NCBI GenBank assembly: GCA_018268455.1
Contig: JAFDWM010000294.1
Coordinates: forward strand, 1 to 62,238
Reading direction: 5' to 3'
Source: Actinomycetota bacterium
GTDB taxonomy: Bacteria > Actinomycetota > Actinomycetes > Actinomycetales > Microbacteriaceae
DNA: 62,238 nucleotides
Shown: in pieces, positions 35,187 through 44,681 of the stretch
How the letters are laid out: the number at the start of each line of letters is the position of its first letter
How positions within the stretch are numbered: the first letter of the stretch is position 1
Made by a program: the position numbers and the translations under genes
The notes under the pieces: model-generated
The model's input: only the letters and a program-made list of their open reading frames with translations
What the model was told of the DNA's origin: nothing
Databases searched by the model: none

Positions 35187-36302
35187 TCAGAGCACGTCGC
35201 CGCGCCCGGTCAGTTTGAGGGACTCGACCACGCCCTTGACCCGCTGCGCGTGCTCGGTCGTCGTGACCAGGAGGGCGTCGGGGGTGTCCACCACGACGAT
35301 GTCCTGCACCCCGACGAGGCTGATCACGCGCGAGGTCTGGCTGACCAGGATCCCGCTCGCGGCGTCCGAGAGCACGCGCGCGCTCGGCCCGAGCACGGCC
35401 AGATCGTTCTTGCGCCCGTTCAGGATGAGCTTGGTGAGCGACGCGAAGTCGCCGACGTCGTCCCAGTCGAAGTGCCCTGGCACCACCGCGAGCCGGCCGC
35501 GCTCGGCCGCGGGCTCGGCGACGGCGTAGTCGATCGCGATCTTCGGCAGCGCCGGCCAGACCCGGTCGACGACCGGCCCCCGGCGCTCGCGGTCGTCCCA
35601 GGCCTCGGCGAGCTCGAGCAGCCCGGCGTGCAGGGCGGGCTGCTGCTGCGCCAGCTCCGCGAGCAGCACGTCGGCGCGACTGATGAACATGCCCGCGTTC
35701 CACAGGTAGCTGCGGTCCTCGTAGTAGGTCTTCGCGGTCGCCAGATCCGGCTTCTCCACGAAACTCTCGACGAGCGACGCCTCGCGCACTCCGTCGACGT
35801 CGAGCTCTTCGCCCTGCTTGATGTAGCCGAACCCGACGGCGGGCTCGGTGGGGGTGATCCCGATCGTGACGATGTAGCCCTGTCGTGCCACCTCTACCGC
35901 GTCGCGCACCGCGAACTCGAACTTGCGGGTGCTGCGGATGACGTGGTCGGCGCTGAAGGATCCGATGATCACCTCGGGATCGCGCCGGTGCAGGATCGCA
36001 GCGGCGAGACCGATCGCCGCCGCCGACTCGCGCGGCTCGGATTCCAGGAACACATTGCGATCGGGAATGCCGGGCAGCTGCTGCTCGACCGCGGCCCTGT
36101 GCGCACGGCCGGTGACGACGGCGATCCGATCGCGGCCGGTGAGAGGCTCGATCCGGTCCCAGGTGTCGCGCAGCAGCGACTGGCCGGATCCGGTGAGATC
36201 GTGCAGGAACTTCGGCGCATCGGCGCGGGACAGCGGCCAGAGCCGGCTTCCGATGCCCCCGGCGGGGATGACGGCGTAGAAGTCGGGGATCGGCTCGCGC
36301 AT
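35187..36302 (-). CDS. manC: Mannose-1-phosphate guanylyltransferase
   Basis: Makes GDP-mannose from mannose-1-phosphate and GTP for glycolipids and glycans; 371 residues, nucleotidyltransferase domain only (no phosphomannose isomerase half). Signature YAVIPAGGIGSRLWPLSR followed by PKFL, then IIGSFSADHVI, FVEKPDLATA and WNAGMFISRADVLL. Start at 36302 (MREPIPDF) gives a normal N-terminus; the hexamer TACCCT lies 6 nt upstream and no ribosome site is present, so it is probably leaderless. Divergent from sdhC. Confidence 0.9.
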   Translation of the reverse strand: MREPIPDFYAVIPAGGIGSRLWPLSRADAPKFLHDLTGSGQSLLRDTWDRIEPLTGRDRIAVVTGRAHRAAVEQQLPGIPDRNVFLESEPRESAAAIGLAAAILHRRDPEVIIGSFSADHVIRSTRKFEFAVRDAVEVARQGYIVTIGITPTEPAVGFGYIKQGEELDVDGVREASLVESFVEKPDLATAKTYYEDRSYLWNAGMFISRADVLLAELAQQQPALHAGLLELAEAWDDRERRGPVVDRVWPALPKIAIDYAVAEPAAERGRLAVVPGHFDWDDVGDFASLTKLILNGRKNDLAVLGPSARVLSDAASGILVSQTSRVISLVGVQDIVVVDTPDALLVTTTEHAQRVKGVVESLKLTGRGDVL

Positions 36303-36308
36303 GTCTTC

Positions 36309-36314
36309 AGGGTA
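36309..36314 (-). promoter_or_regulatory. -10 element, leaderless manC
   Basis: TACCCT on the minus strand, GAAGAC, then ATG at 36302. Confidence 0.5.
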
Positions 36315-36376
36315 CCGGCGGCCCCGAGGGCGGGCGCTAAGGGTGCCCTTCGTCGCTCCCAGCGAGCTGACAGGAA

Positions 36377-36382
36377 TAGGAT
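36377..36382 (+). promoter_or_regulatory. -10 element of sdhCDAB
   Basis: TAGGAT about 58 nt before the sdhC GTG; the same hexamer serves other genes here. This mRNA would have a leader, in line with the GGAGG site of sdhC. Confidence 0.4.
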
Positions 36383-36440
36383 GGGGGAGATCGGACGCCT
36401 GCGCGCCGCGATCCTTCACTATCGATCAGGGAGGACGACT

Positions 36441-36875
36441 GTGTCCGCAAGCACGCGCTTGACACCTTCGATTGCGGAAACCACGTCCAAGACGCCACGC
36501 GGCACGCTCTACCGGGGCCGCGAGGGCATGTGGAGCTGGGTTCTGCATCGCATCACCGGTATCGCCATCTTCTTCTTCCTGCTGGTGCACGTGCTCGACA
36601 CGTCGCTGATCCGGGTCTCCCCCGAGGCGTACAACGCCGTCCTCGGCACGTATAAGAACCCGATCATGGGCCTGGGCGAGACCGTCCTCGTCGCCGCGAT
36701 CGTGTTCCACGCGCTGAACGGGCTGCGGATCATCCTGGTCGACGTGTGGTCGAAGGGCGCCCGCTTCCAGAAGCAGATGTTCTGGATCGTGCTCGGCGTG
36801 TGGCTGGTGCTGATGGCCGGCTTCGTGCCGCGTCACCTGATCAACGTGTTCTCTCACGTGGGAGGTGCGAGCTGA
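36441..36875 (+). CDS. sdhC: Succinate dehydrogenase cytochrome b556 subunit
   Basis: Membrane anchor of complex II carrying heme and quinone site; 144 residues, three membrane helices. WSWVLHRITGIAIFF is the conserved start of helix I, and FHALNGLRIILVD includes a heme-ligand-type His. GTG start with GGAGG about 6 nt upstream; the stop overlaps the sdhD ATG by one base. First gene of sdhCDAB. Confidence 0.92.
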   Translation: MSASTRLTPSIAETTSKTPRGTLYRGREGMWSWVLHRITGIAIFFFLLVHVLDTSLIRVSPEAYNAVLGTYKNPIMGLGETVLVAAIVFHALNGLRIILVDVWSKGARFQKQMFWIVLGVWLVLMAGFVPRHLINVFSHVGGAS

Positions 36876-37330
36876 TGTCCGCTGACGTCTTCACCACGGA
36901 GCATCTGGCCGCTCCCCGCCGCAACAGGGGCGTGAACTGGGAGAAGTGGGGCTGGATCTACATGCGCATCTCGGGCGTCGTGCTCGTGGTGCTGATCTTC
37001 GGTCACCTCTTCGTCAACCTCATGCTGGGCGAGGGCATCCACGCCCTCGACTTCGCGTTCGTCGCCGGCAAGTACGCCACGCCGTTCTGGCAGTGGTGGG
37101 ACGTGCTGATGCTGTGGCTCGCGCTGATCCACGGCGCGAACGGCATGCGCACCGTCGTCAACGACTACGTGGGCCACAACGGCGTGCGCAAGACGCTGCT
37201 GGTCGTGCTGGGCCTGGCGGCCGCGCTGCTCATCCTGCTCGGCACCCTCGTCGTGTTCACCTTCGACCCCTGCAACGGCGTGCTCGAGAACGGCGCCATG
37301 TGGGACACCTGCAAGGCCCTGGTCAAGTAG
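36875..37330 (+). CDS. sdhD: Succinate dehydrogenase hydrophobic membrane anchor
   Basis: Second membrane anchor of complex II, 151 residues, three helices with His in IFGHLFVNLML and LALIHGANGMRTVV, matching heme/quinone-site positions. The C-terminus carries two cysteines (CNGVLENGAMWDTC). GGAGG lies 9 nt upstream of the ATG, within sdhC. Confidence 0.9.
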   Translation: MSADVFTTEHLAAPRRNRGVNWEKWGWIYMRISGVVLVVLIFGHLFVNLMLGEGIHALDFAFVAGKYATPFWQWWDVLMLWLALIHGANGMRTVVNDYVGHNGVRKTLLVVLGLAAALLILLGTLVVFTFDPCNGVLENGAMWDTCKALVK

Positions 37331-37405
37331 GCGCTCGACCCACCGGCGAGATCAGCCCAGCAACGACAGCGGCGAATTCAGCAAGATAGGGATAGGCAGA
37401 TTCCA

Positions 37406-39232
37406 GTGACCAGCGAGACCCAGGACTCCGTCGTCCGAGACGGCATCCACTACCACCAGTTCGACATCGTGATCGTGGGCGCCGGCGGCGCCGGCATGCG
37501 CGCGGCCATCGAGGCGGGCCCGCACGCCAAGACCGCCGTCATCTCCAAGCTCTACCCCACCCGCTCGCACACCGGTGCGGCGCAGGGCGGCATGGCGGCG
37601 GCGCTCGCCAACGTCGAGGAAGACAACTGGGAGTGGCACACCTACGACACGGTCAAGGGCGGCGACTACCTCGTCGACCAGGACGCGGCGGAGATCCTCG
37701 CGAAGGAGGCCATCGACGCGGTCATCGACCTGGAGAACATGGGCCTGCCGTTCAACCGCACGCCCGAGGGCAAGATCGACCAGCGCCGCTTCGGCGGCCA
37801 CACCGCCGAACACGGCAAGACCCCCGTGCGCCGCGCCTGCTACGCCGCCGACCGCACCGGTCACATGATCCTGCAGACGCTGTTCCAGAACTGCGTCAAG
37901 CTCGGCATCAACTTCTTCAACGAGTTCTACGTACTCGACCTGCTCACCGTGAAGAATGCCGCCGGCGAGACCGGCATCTCCGGGGTGGTCGCCTACGACC
38001 TCTCCACGGGCGAGCTGCACGTGTTCCAGGCCAAGGCCGTGATCTTCGCGACCGGCGGCTTCGGCAAGATCTTCAAGACCACCTCGAACGCGCACACCCT
38101 CACCGGTGACGGCGTCGGCATCGTGTGGCGCAAGGGCCTGCCCCTGGAGGACCTCGAGTTCTTCCAGTTCCACCCGACCGGCCTGGCCGGACTCGGGATC
38201 CTGCTCACCGAAGGCGCCCGCGGCGAGGGCGCGATCCTGCGCAACGCCTCGGGTGAGCGCTTCATGGAGCGATACGCCCCCACCATCAAGGACCTCGCGC
38301 CGCGCGACATCGTGGCGCGCAGCATGGTGCAGGAGGTCGCGGAGGGACGCGGCGCCGGTCCGCACAAGGACTACGTGCTGCTGGACTGCACGCACCTGGG
38401 CGCCGAGGTCCTGGAGACCAAGCTCCCCGACATCACCGAGTTCGCCCGCACCTACCTGGGCGTCGACCCGGTCGTCGAGCCCGTCCCGGTGATGCCGACC
38501 GCGCACTACGCGATGGGCGGCATCCCGACCAACAACAACGCCGAGGTGCTGCAGTCGAACACCTCGGTCGTGCCCGGCCTGTACGCGGCCGGCGAGTGCG
38601 CGTGCGTCTCGGTGCACGGATCCAACCGCCTCGGCACCAACTCGCTGCTGGACATCAACGTGTTCGGCAAGCGTGCAGGCCGCAACGCGGTCGAGTACGT
38701 GAAGGGCGTCGACTTCGCTCCACTGCCCGAGGCCCCTGCGACCTTCGTGAAGGACATGATCGAGGGCTTGCGTGCGAACCAGGGCACCGAGCGCGTCGCC
38801 GTGCTGCGCAAGAAGCTGCAGGAAGAGATGGATCGCGGCGCCCAGGTGTTCCGCACCGAGGAGTCGCTCACGCACGTGCTGGGCGTGATCGAGGAGCTGC
38901 GCGAGCGCTACAAGAACGTGCATGTCGACGACAAGGGCCGGCGCTTCAACACCGACTTGCTCGAGGCCGTCGAACTCGGGTTCCTGCTCGACATCGCCGA
39001 GGTCGTCGTCTACGCCGCACGCAACCGCCAGGAGAGCCGCGGCGGTCACATGCGCGACGACTACCCGACCCGCGACGACGAGAACTACATGCAGCACACC
39101 ATGGCCTACCTGGTGGGCGACGCGCACTCCGCCGACGCGACCGATCACATCCGCCTGGACTGGAAGCCGGTGGTGTTCACGAAGAACGAGCAGGGCGAGT
39201 TGCGATACCCGCCGATGGAGAGGAAGTACTGA
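37406..39232 (+). CDS. sdhA: Succinate dehydrogenase flavoprotein subunit
   Basis: Catalytic subunit oxidising succinate to fumarate in the TCA cycle; 608 residues. FAD motif [14 protein letters not shown]; covalent-FAD site SHTGAAQGG (H55); substrate residues in [12 protein letters not shown] and [33 protein letters not shown] near the FAD ribityl. GTG start, weak ribosome site. Its stop overlaps sdhB by one base. Confidence 0.97.
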   Translation: MTSETQDSVVRDGIHYHQFDIVIVGAGGAGMRAAIEAGPHAKTAVISKLYPTRSHTGAAQGGMAAALANVEEDNWEWHTYDTVKGGDYLVDQDAAEILAKEAIDAVIDLENMGLPFNRTPEGKIDQRRFGGHTAEHGKTPVRRACYAADRTGHMILQTLFQNCVKLGINFFNEFYVLDLLTVKNAAGETGISGVVAYDLSTGELHVFQAKAVIFATGGFGKIFKTTSNAHTLTGDGVGIVWRKGLPLEDLEFFQFHPTGLAGLGILLTEGARGEGAILRNASGERFMERYAPTIKDLAPRDIVARSMVQEVAEGRGAGPHKDYVLLDCTHLGAEVLETKLPDITEFARTYLGVDPVVEPVPVMPTAHYAMGGIPTNNNAEVLQSNTSVVPGLYAAGECACVSVHGSNRLGTNSLLDINVFGKRAGRNAVEYVKGVDFAPLPEAPATFVKDMIEGLRANQGTERVAVLRKKLQEEMDRGAQVFRTEESLTHVLGVIEELRERYKNVHVDDKGRRFNTDLLEAVELGFLLDIAEVVVYAARNRQESRGGHMRDDYPTRDDENYMQHTMAYLVGDAHSADATDHIRLDWKPVVFTKNEQGELRYPPMERKY

Positions 39233-40011
39233 TGTCCGCCGCTCTTGTCGAGCCGGAAGCGGTCGCCGACCTGCAGGCCGCCGACGACGCCGAGGTGCAG
39301 TCGTTCCTGGTCACCTTCAACATCCGCCGCTTCGACCCCGAGGTCGACAGCGAGCCGCACTGGGTCGACTACGACGTCGAGCTGTACTCCACAGACCGGG
39401 TGCTCGACGCCCTGCACAAGATCAAGTGGGAGGTGGACGGATCCCTGACGTTCCGCCGCTCCTGCGCACATGGCATCTGCGGATCCGACGCGATGCGCAT
39501 CAACGGCCGCAACCGCCTTGCCTGCAAGACGCTGATCAAGGACCTGGACATCTCCAAGCCGATCTACGTCGAGGCGATCAAGGGCCTGCCGCTGGAGAAG
39601 GACCTCGTCGTCGACATGGATCCGTTCTTCGCCGCATACCGTGAGGTGAAGCCGTTCCTGCTGTCGACGTCGACGCCGGAGAAGGGCAAGGAGCGCATCC
39701 AGTCGATCGCCGACCGCGCGATCTTCGACGACACGACAAAGTGCATCCTGTGCGCGGCGTGCACCTCCTCGTGCCCGGTGTTCTGGACCGACGGGCAGTA
39801 CTTCGGCCCGGCCGCGATCGTGAACGCGCACCGCTTCATCTTCGACTCGCGCGACGAGGGCGCCGATGTGCGCCTCGACATCCTCAACGACAAGGAGGGC
39901 GTGTGGCGCTGCCGCACGACCTTCAACTGCACCGAGGCCTGCCCCCGCGGCATCGAGGTCACCAAGGCGATCGCCGAGGTCAAGCAGGCGGTCCTGCGCG
40001 GCCGCCCCTGA
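39232..40011 (+). CDS. sdhB: Succinate dehydrogenase iron-sulfur subunit
   Basis: Electron-transfer subunit of complex II; 259 residues. [2Fe-2S] cysteines in RRSCAHGICGSDAM and RLACKTL, [4Fe-4S] set CILCAACTSSCPVFW, and the third cluster region FNCTEACPRGIEVTKAI. A 25-residue acidic extension precedes the ferredoxin fold. A strong terminator follows. Confidence 0.96.
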   Translation: MSAALVEPEAVADLQAADDAEVQSFLVTFNIRRFDPEVDSEPHWVDYDVELYSTDRVLDALHKIKWEVDGSLTFRRSCAHGICGSDAMRINGRNRLACKTLIKDLDISKPIYVEAIKGLPLEKDLVVDMDPFFAAYREVKPFLLSTSTPEKGKERIQSIADRAIFDDTTKCILCAACTSSCPVFWTDGQYFGPAAIVNAHRFIFDSRDEGADVRLDILNDKEGVWRCRTTFNCTEACPRGIEVTKAIAEVKQAVLRGRP

Positions 40012-40035
40012 GCGCAGCCTGCCGCCGCACCGTCG

Positions 40036-40064
40036 AGAGGCGCCACCCCCGGGGTGGCGCCTCT
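40036..40064 (+). terminator. Terminator of sdhCDAB
   Basis: AGAGGCGCCACCCC (40036-40049) and GGGGTGGCGCCTCT (40051-40064): a 14-bp perfect inverted repeat, 25 bp after sdhB, with TTCG after it. Confidence 0.8.
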
Positions 40065-40126
40065 TCGCATCTCCGCGGGACGCCGGCTCCTCTCGCACAC
40101 TCCGCAGGGCGTCTCAGGGCACTCGC

Positions 40127-40132
40127 TATGGT
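40127..40132 (+). promoter_or_regulatory. -10 element, leaderless yihY-like gene
   Basis: TATGGT, GAGTGC, then GTG at 40139. Confidence 0.5.
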
Positions 40133-40138
40133 GAGTGC

Positions 40139-41341
40139 GTGGCGGAATCCGATTCGGAGCTCAGGGCGCGCCTGGAAGCGCCGATCGAGCGTGCGGCGGC
40201 GATCACGCGCCGCACCATGCGCACGTTCCCGATCCGGGTCTGGCGGCGCTTCCTGCAGCGCAACGGGTTCCTGCTCTCCGCGGGGATGAGCTACCAGGGG
40301 CTGTTCGCCGTGTTCGGCATCCTCTACCTCGCGTTCGCCTCGGTCGGCCTCTGGCTCGGCGGCAGCGCCCAGGCCATCCGCATCATCACCGCAATCGCGA
40401 ACAGCTACATCCCGGGGATCGTGAGCGACACCGGCCTGGTGCACCCGGACGACGTGCAGGAGATCGCCGCAGGATCCTCGACGCTGTTCAGCGTCACCGG
40501 GCTCATCGCGGCAGGCGTGGTCGCATGGACCGGCATCACGGCGGTCACCTTCACGCGCCGCGCCGTGCGCGACATCTTCGGGCTGCCGTACGACCGGCGC
40601 AACGTGATCCTGCTCAAGGTGGCGGACGGGCTCGCCGCGCTGATGTTCGGCCTGGCGCTGCTGATCGGATCCGTGCTCGGCTTCGTCGGCGTGTGGGCGC
40701 TGCGGCAGGTGCTGGAGCTGCTCGGCTGGAGTCTCGGCACGACCGCCTGGAACGTGCTGACCCAGGCCGGATCCGTCGTGGTCATGTTCGTGATCGACTC
40801 CGCGGCGATCGCGCTGCTGGTGCGATTCCTCACCGGCACGCGGCTGCGCTGGCGCACGATCATGCCGGGTGCGCTCCTGGGCGGCGGCGCGATCGTGGTG
40901 CTGCAGCTCGGCGCGGGCCTGCTGCTCTCGCATACTCCCGGCAATCCGCTGCTGGTCACCTTCGCAGTGATCGTGGCGATGCTCCTGTGGTGCCGCTGGG
41001 TGGCGATCGTGATCCTCGTCGCCGCGGCCTGGATCGCCCTGACCGCCGAAGATCGCGATCAGCCGCTGCAGAAGGTCGACGCGGACGCTGCCCGCCGTGC
41101 GGAGCTGGCCGCGCTGGTGCTGGCCGCGGAGGTGCGGGTGCGCCGCGCAGAGCAGGAGCACGATGCGGCCCCGTGGTGGCGGCGGCGCGGCACCGCCCGC
41201 GCGCTGCGCGAGGCGCGCGAGGAATGGGGTGACGCCCTCGCCGATGAGGCGGCGGCCCGGCCCGCTCGCCGCCGCGAGGAAGGGGTGTTCTCGCTCATGC
41301 TGGAGGGCCCCCGATCCGACGATGTCCGCCCCCCTCGTTAG
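40139..41341 (+). CDS. YihY/BrkB-family inner membrane protein
   Basis: Integral membrane protein of 400 residues with about six hydrophobic segments between 55 and 310 (YihY/virulence factor BrkB fold). RNGFLLSAGMSYQGLFAVFG is the conserved first helix of the family (GxSYxxLF). The C-terminal 85 residues are hydrophilic, alanine- and arginine-rich and probably helical. Family function is not settled; despite old naming it is not an RNase BN. The GTG at 40139 follows a -10-like hexamer directly. Confidence 0.82.
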   Translation: MAESDSELRARLEAPIERAAAITRRTMRTFPIRVWRRFLQRNGFLLSAGMSYQGLFAVFGILYLAFASVGLWLGGSAQAIRIITAIANSYIPGIVSDTGLVHPDDVQEIAAGSSTLFSVTGLIAAGVVAWTGITAVTFTRRAVRDIFGLPYDRRNVILLKVADGLAALMFGLALLIGSVLGFVGVWALRQVLELLGWSLGTTAWNVLTQAGSVVVMFVIDSAAIALLVRFLTGTRLRWRTIMPGALLGGGAIVVLQLGAGLLLSHTPGNPLLVTFAVIVAMLLWCRWVAIVILVAAAWIALTAEDRDQPLQKVDADAARRAELAALVLAAEVRVRRAEQEHDAAPWWRRRGTARALREAREEWGDALADEAAARPARRREEGVFSLMLEGPRSDDVRPPR

Positions 41342-41344
41342 GCT
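41339..41344 (+). promoter_or_regulatory. -10 element, leaderless xthA, overlapping a stop codon
   Basis: TAGGCT begins at the TAG stop of the upstream gene; six bases later comes the xthA ATG (41351). Confidence 0.5.
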
Positions 41345-41350
41345 GGATCC

Positions 41351-42244
41351 ATGCCCCATCTGCGCATCGCCACGGTCAACGTCAACGGGATCCGCGCCGC
41401 GGTCCGCAACGGGATGCACGGCTGGCTCGACGATGCCGGGGTGGACGTGCTCACGCTGCAGGAGGTGCGCGCGCAGGACGAGCATCTGGAGGCTGCGTTC
41501 CCCGGGTGGTCGATCCTGCACGACGAGGCCACCGCGAAGGGCCGGTCCGGCGTTGCCGTGCTCAGCCGCATCCCGGCCACTGCCTCGCGCACCGCGCTCG
41601 GTCCCGACGAATTCGATTCGAAGGGCCGCTGGCTCGAGGCGGACTTCGACCTCGGCGGGGCACCGCTCACCGTGGTCAGCGCCTATGTGCACAGCGGCGA
41701 GGCCGACACACCCAAGCAGGTCGAGAAGTGGAAGTTCCTCGATGCGATGACCACGCGCATGGGTGAACTGGGCGCCGACGGAGCCCTGGCACTCGTCACC
41801 GGCGACCTGAACGTCGGCCACCGCCCCCTCGACATCCTGAACTGGAAGGGCAACGTCAAGAAGTCCGGGTTCCTGGCGCGGGAGCGCGCCTACTTCGACC
41901 GCTTCCTCGGCGCCGCGGGGGAATCCGTGGCCGGCCAGGAGGGCATCGGCCGGGGCATGGTCGGGCAGCTCAGCGACACGCGCCCGTACGCGGCGGAGGG
42001 CGACGGCACCGGCCTCGGCTGGGTCGACGTCGGGCGGACCGCGGCCGGCGAGGTCGACGGCCCGTACACCTGGTGGACCATGCGCGGCCAGGCCTTCGAC
42101 AACGACTCGGGCTGGCGCATCGACTACCACCTCGCGACGGCACCGCTCGCCGCTCGGGCTACCAACTACCGTGTCGCCCGCGCCGCGACGTACGCCGAAC
42201 GCTGGAGCGACCACTCCCCCGTGGTCGTCGACTACACGTACTGA
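41351..42244 (+). CDS. xthA: Exodeoxyribonuclease III (AP endonuclease)
   Basis: Cuts DNA 5' of abasic sites in base-excision repair; 297 residues. EEP-fold motifs in order: RIATVNVNGIRAAV, LTLQEVRAQ (metal Glu), AYVHSGE, GDLNVGHRPLDI (catalytic Asp and Asn), GWRIDYHLATAPL, and WSDHSPVVVDYTY (catalytic His) at the very end. The last 12 codons plus the stop lie in the first copy of a 44-bp tandem duplication (42207-42294). Confidence 0.93.
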   Translation: MPHLRIATVNVNGIRAAVRNGMHGWLDDAGVDVLTLQEVRAQDEHLEAAFPGWSILHDEATAKGRSGVAVLSRIPATASRTALGPDEFDSKGRWLEADFDLGGAPLTVVSAYVHSGEADTPKQVEKWKFLDAMTTRMGELGADGALALVTGDLNVGHRPLDILNWKGNVKKSGFLARERAYFDRFLGAAGESVAGQEGIGRGMVGQLSDTRPYAAEGDGTGLGWVDVGRTAAGEVDGPYTWWTMRGQAFDNDSGWRIDYHLATAPLAARATNYRVARAATYAERWSDHSPVVVDYTY

Positions 42245-42294
42245 ATCGGGGCGACCACTCCCCCGTGGTCGTCGACTACACGTACTGAATCGGG
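42207..42294. repeat. 44-bp tandem duplication over the xthA stop codon
   Basis: Bases 42207-42250 are repeated exactly at 42251-42294, and 8 bases of a third copy follow (42295-42302). Each copy contains the hairpin CGACCAC-TCCCCC-GTGGTCG (7-bp stem: 42208-42214/42221-42227 and 42252-42258/42265-42271). Because 44 is not a multiple of 3, the second copy is read in another frame and lies after the xthA stop. Confidence 0.95.
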
Positions 42295-42307
42295 GCGACC
42301 ACGCCCG

Positions 42308-42313
42308 TAGGAT
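42308..42313 (+). promoter_or_regulatory. -10 element, leaderless trpS
   Basis: TAGGAT, TGACGG, then GTG at 42320. It lies just past the 44-bp repeats. Confidence 0.55.
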
Positions 42314-42316
42314 TGA

Positions 42317-43333
<1,017 letters not shown>

Positions 43334-43399
43334 TCGACTCCCGCGGCTCGGATCGCTGCACACGCCTCGGGTGTAGGGCCCCGCGGTCGAGCTTCCCGT

Positions 43400-43470
43400 G
43401 CACGACGCAGGAGAAGCTTCAGGGAGACGCTGCTTGCGCGGTCCCTCCCACCGTTTCTCCTGCGTTGTGC
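43400..43470. repeat. Inverted repeat pair 1 of the GCACAACGCAGGA family
   Basis: GCACGACGCAGGAGAA (43400-43415) and its near-complement TTCTCCTGCGTTGTGC (43455-43470), one mismatch in 16, around a 39-nt loop. It lies in the 354-bp gap between trpS and the DUF559 gene, in which I find no gene. Confidence 0.75.
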
Positions 43471-43524
43471 TCGCACAATCGTCCAGCTGGCTCCGCGAGA
43501 GGTCCCGTCACAGCGCGTCCTCTC

Positions 43525-43588
43525 TGAGCAACGGTCGGTCTTAGCAACGGTCGGTCTGAGCAACGGTCGGTCTGAGCAACGGTCGGCG
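43525..43588. repeat. Four tandem copies of a 16-bp unit
   Basis: Unit TGAGCAACGGTCGGTC at 43525, 43541 (TTAGC variant), 43557 and 43573 (last two bases CG instead of TC). No spacers separate the copies, so it is not a CRISPR. Confidence 0.95.
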
Positions 43589-43605
43589 CAGCACGACCAA
43601 GGCGC

Positions 43606-43676
43606 GCACAACGCAGGAATCGTCGACGTTCGCCGGCCCGTCTTCTCCACAGCGCACCGCACGTCCTGCGTTGTGC
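43606..43676. repeat. Inverted repeat pair 2 of the GCACAACGCAGGA family
   Basis: GCACAACGCAGGA (43606-43618) and TCCTGCGTTGTGC (43664-43676), a perfect 13-bp inverted repeat around 45 nt, next to the 3' end of the DUF559 gene. Pairs 1 and 2 both span exactly 71 bp. Confidence 0.75.
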
Positions 43677-43687
43677 TCGCCTCGAGC

Positions 43688-44539
43688 TCAGCGGCCGCGA
43701 GCCAGCAGACCCCGAACCGCGTCGACGAGGATTTCGGGTTCGGTGAAGAGCGAGTTCGCCGTGGGACGCAGCGATGCGTAACCGCGCGCGGCCAGTGCCA
43801 AGTCCCGCATCCGGTCCGCCTCCTGCATCTCCCAACCCGAGTGGAATTCGCGGCTGTCGCATTCGACGACGATCCACCCGTCGACCACGAGGTCGACCCG
43901 CCCCACGTCATCGATCCATCTCTGAACCTCTATGCGCCTGCCGAATTGACGCAGAAGCAGACGCGCGAGCGACTCCGGCCCTGACTCCGCTCGGCCGTCG
44001 ACGAGTCTCCGAAGCCGGCGGAATCGTCGCGGCACGCGCTCGAAGATCTCCGCGAGATCGTCCCTGTCGATCACGCGCTTGAAGAGGGCGCTGTCCAACG
44101 TCGCCACGAGGTGCCGGGGTTCCTGACATGCGAACGACTGCACGAGCGCGCTGATCGGATCCACGACGAAAGCGTCACCGCGATCGCGGCGCCAGTGCAC
44201 AACGCAGTCGTCGCCGTCGACCCCACGCCGGCGTCGCCGCGAATTCGGCGACCGCAGTCGCCCGTGCGTCGGATCGACCTGCACATGCAGCTCACCACGA
44301 TGTTGCACGTACACGCCCAGGAGTTCGAGCGCAGCGACACAGTCCAGCCGGCCCCCGACCCGATGCGCGTGGAAGACCCGTTCGTCAACGGCTGCGGACA
44401 GATAGACGTCCCGCCGTGCCCGACGGAGCAGTCCGGTCGAGACCGCGAGGTCGATCTGGCGTCTGCTCATCCCCGATCCACGCAGCTCCCGGTAGCTCAC
44501 GGGTCGATCTGCGGGGAGATCTGAAGCGTCGCGACTCAT
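43688..44539 (-). CDS. DUF559/Vsr-fold nuclease-like protein with N-terminal AbiEi-like HTH region
   Basis: Function unproven; 283 residues from the chosen start. The N-terminal ~60 residues (VSYRELRGSGMSRRQIDLAV, then LLRRARRDVYLS) resemble the winged helix of AbiEi-type antitoxin domains. The C-terminal ~100 residues resemble DUF559, an endonuclease-like fold: ESLARLLLRQF, then RVDLVVDGWIVVECDSREFH, where the Asp and the Glu-x-Asp fit a PD-(D/E)xK-type site. Starts at 44659, 44650 and 44611 are possible; none has a good ribosome site, and 44539 (MSRDASDLP) matches the usual family N-terminus best. The gene is framed by repeats of one family. Confidence 0.7.
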   Translation of the reverse strand: MSRDASDLPADRPVSYRELRGSGMSRRQIDLAVSTGLLRRARRDVYLSAAVDERVFHAHRVGGRLDCVAALELLGVYVQHRGELHVQVDPTHGRLRSPNSRRRRRGVDGDDCVVHWRRDRGDAFVVDPISALVQSFACQEPRHLVATLDSALFKRVIDRDDLAEIFERVPRRFRRLRRLVDGRAESGPESLARLLLRQFGRRIEVQRWIDDVGRVDLVVDGWIVVECDSREFHSGWEMQEADRMRDLALAARGYASLRPTANSLFTEPEILVDAVRGLLARGR

Positions 44540-44681
44540 GGAGAAATCGTCGAGGACCGGCGGCGGTCGGCGGTCGGCGATCGCGTAATCGGTGCAGAAC
44601 TCGACGAGCATGCCGATTGTGGAGGAGGATGCACCAGCCCGACGTTTCATTCCTCGCACGGCCTCCGAGCCGTCCCGCGAT

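Noticed and set aside
42073-42288. Short frame ending in the same residues as XthA (DHSPVVVDYTY)
   Set aside because: The likeness comes from the 44-bp duplication being read in another frame, not from a second gene.
43525-43588. CRISPR-like direct repeats
   Set aside because: Units are 16 bp and adjacent with no spacers, and no cas genes are near.
43688-44659. Type IV toxin-antitoxin pair
   Set aside because: Only an AbiEi-like N-terminal region is present, fused to a nuclease-like domain; no AbiEii-type toxin gene adjoins it.
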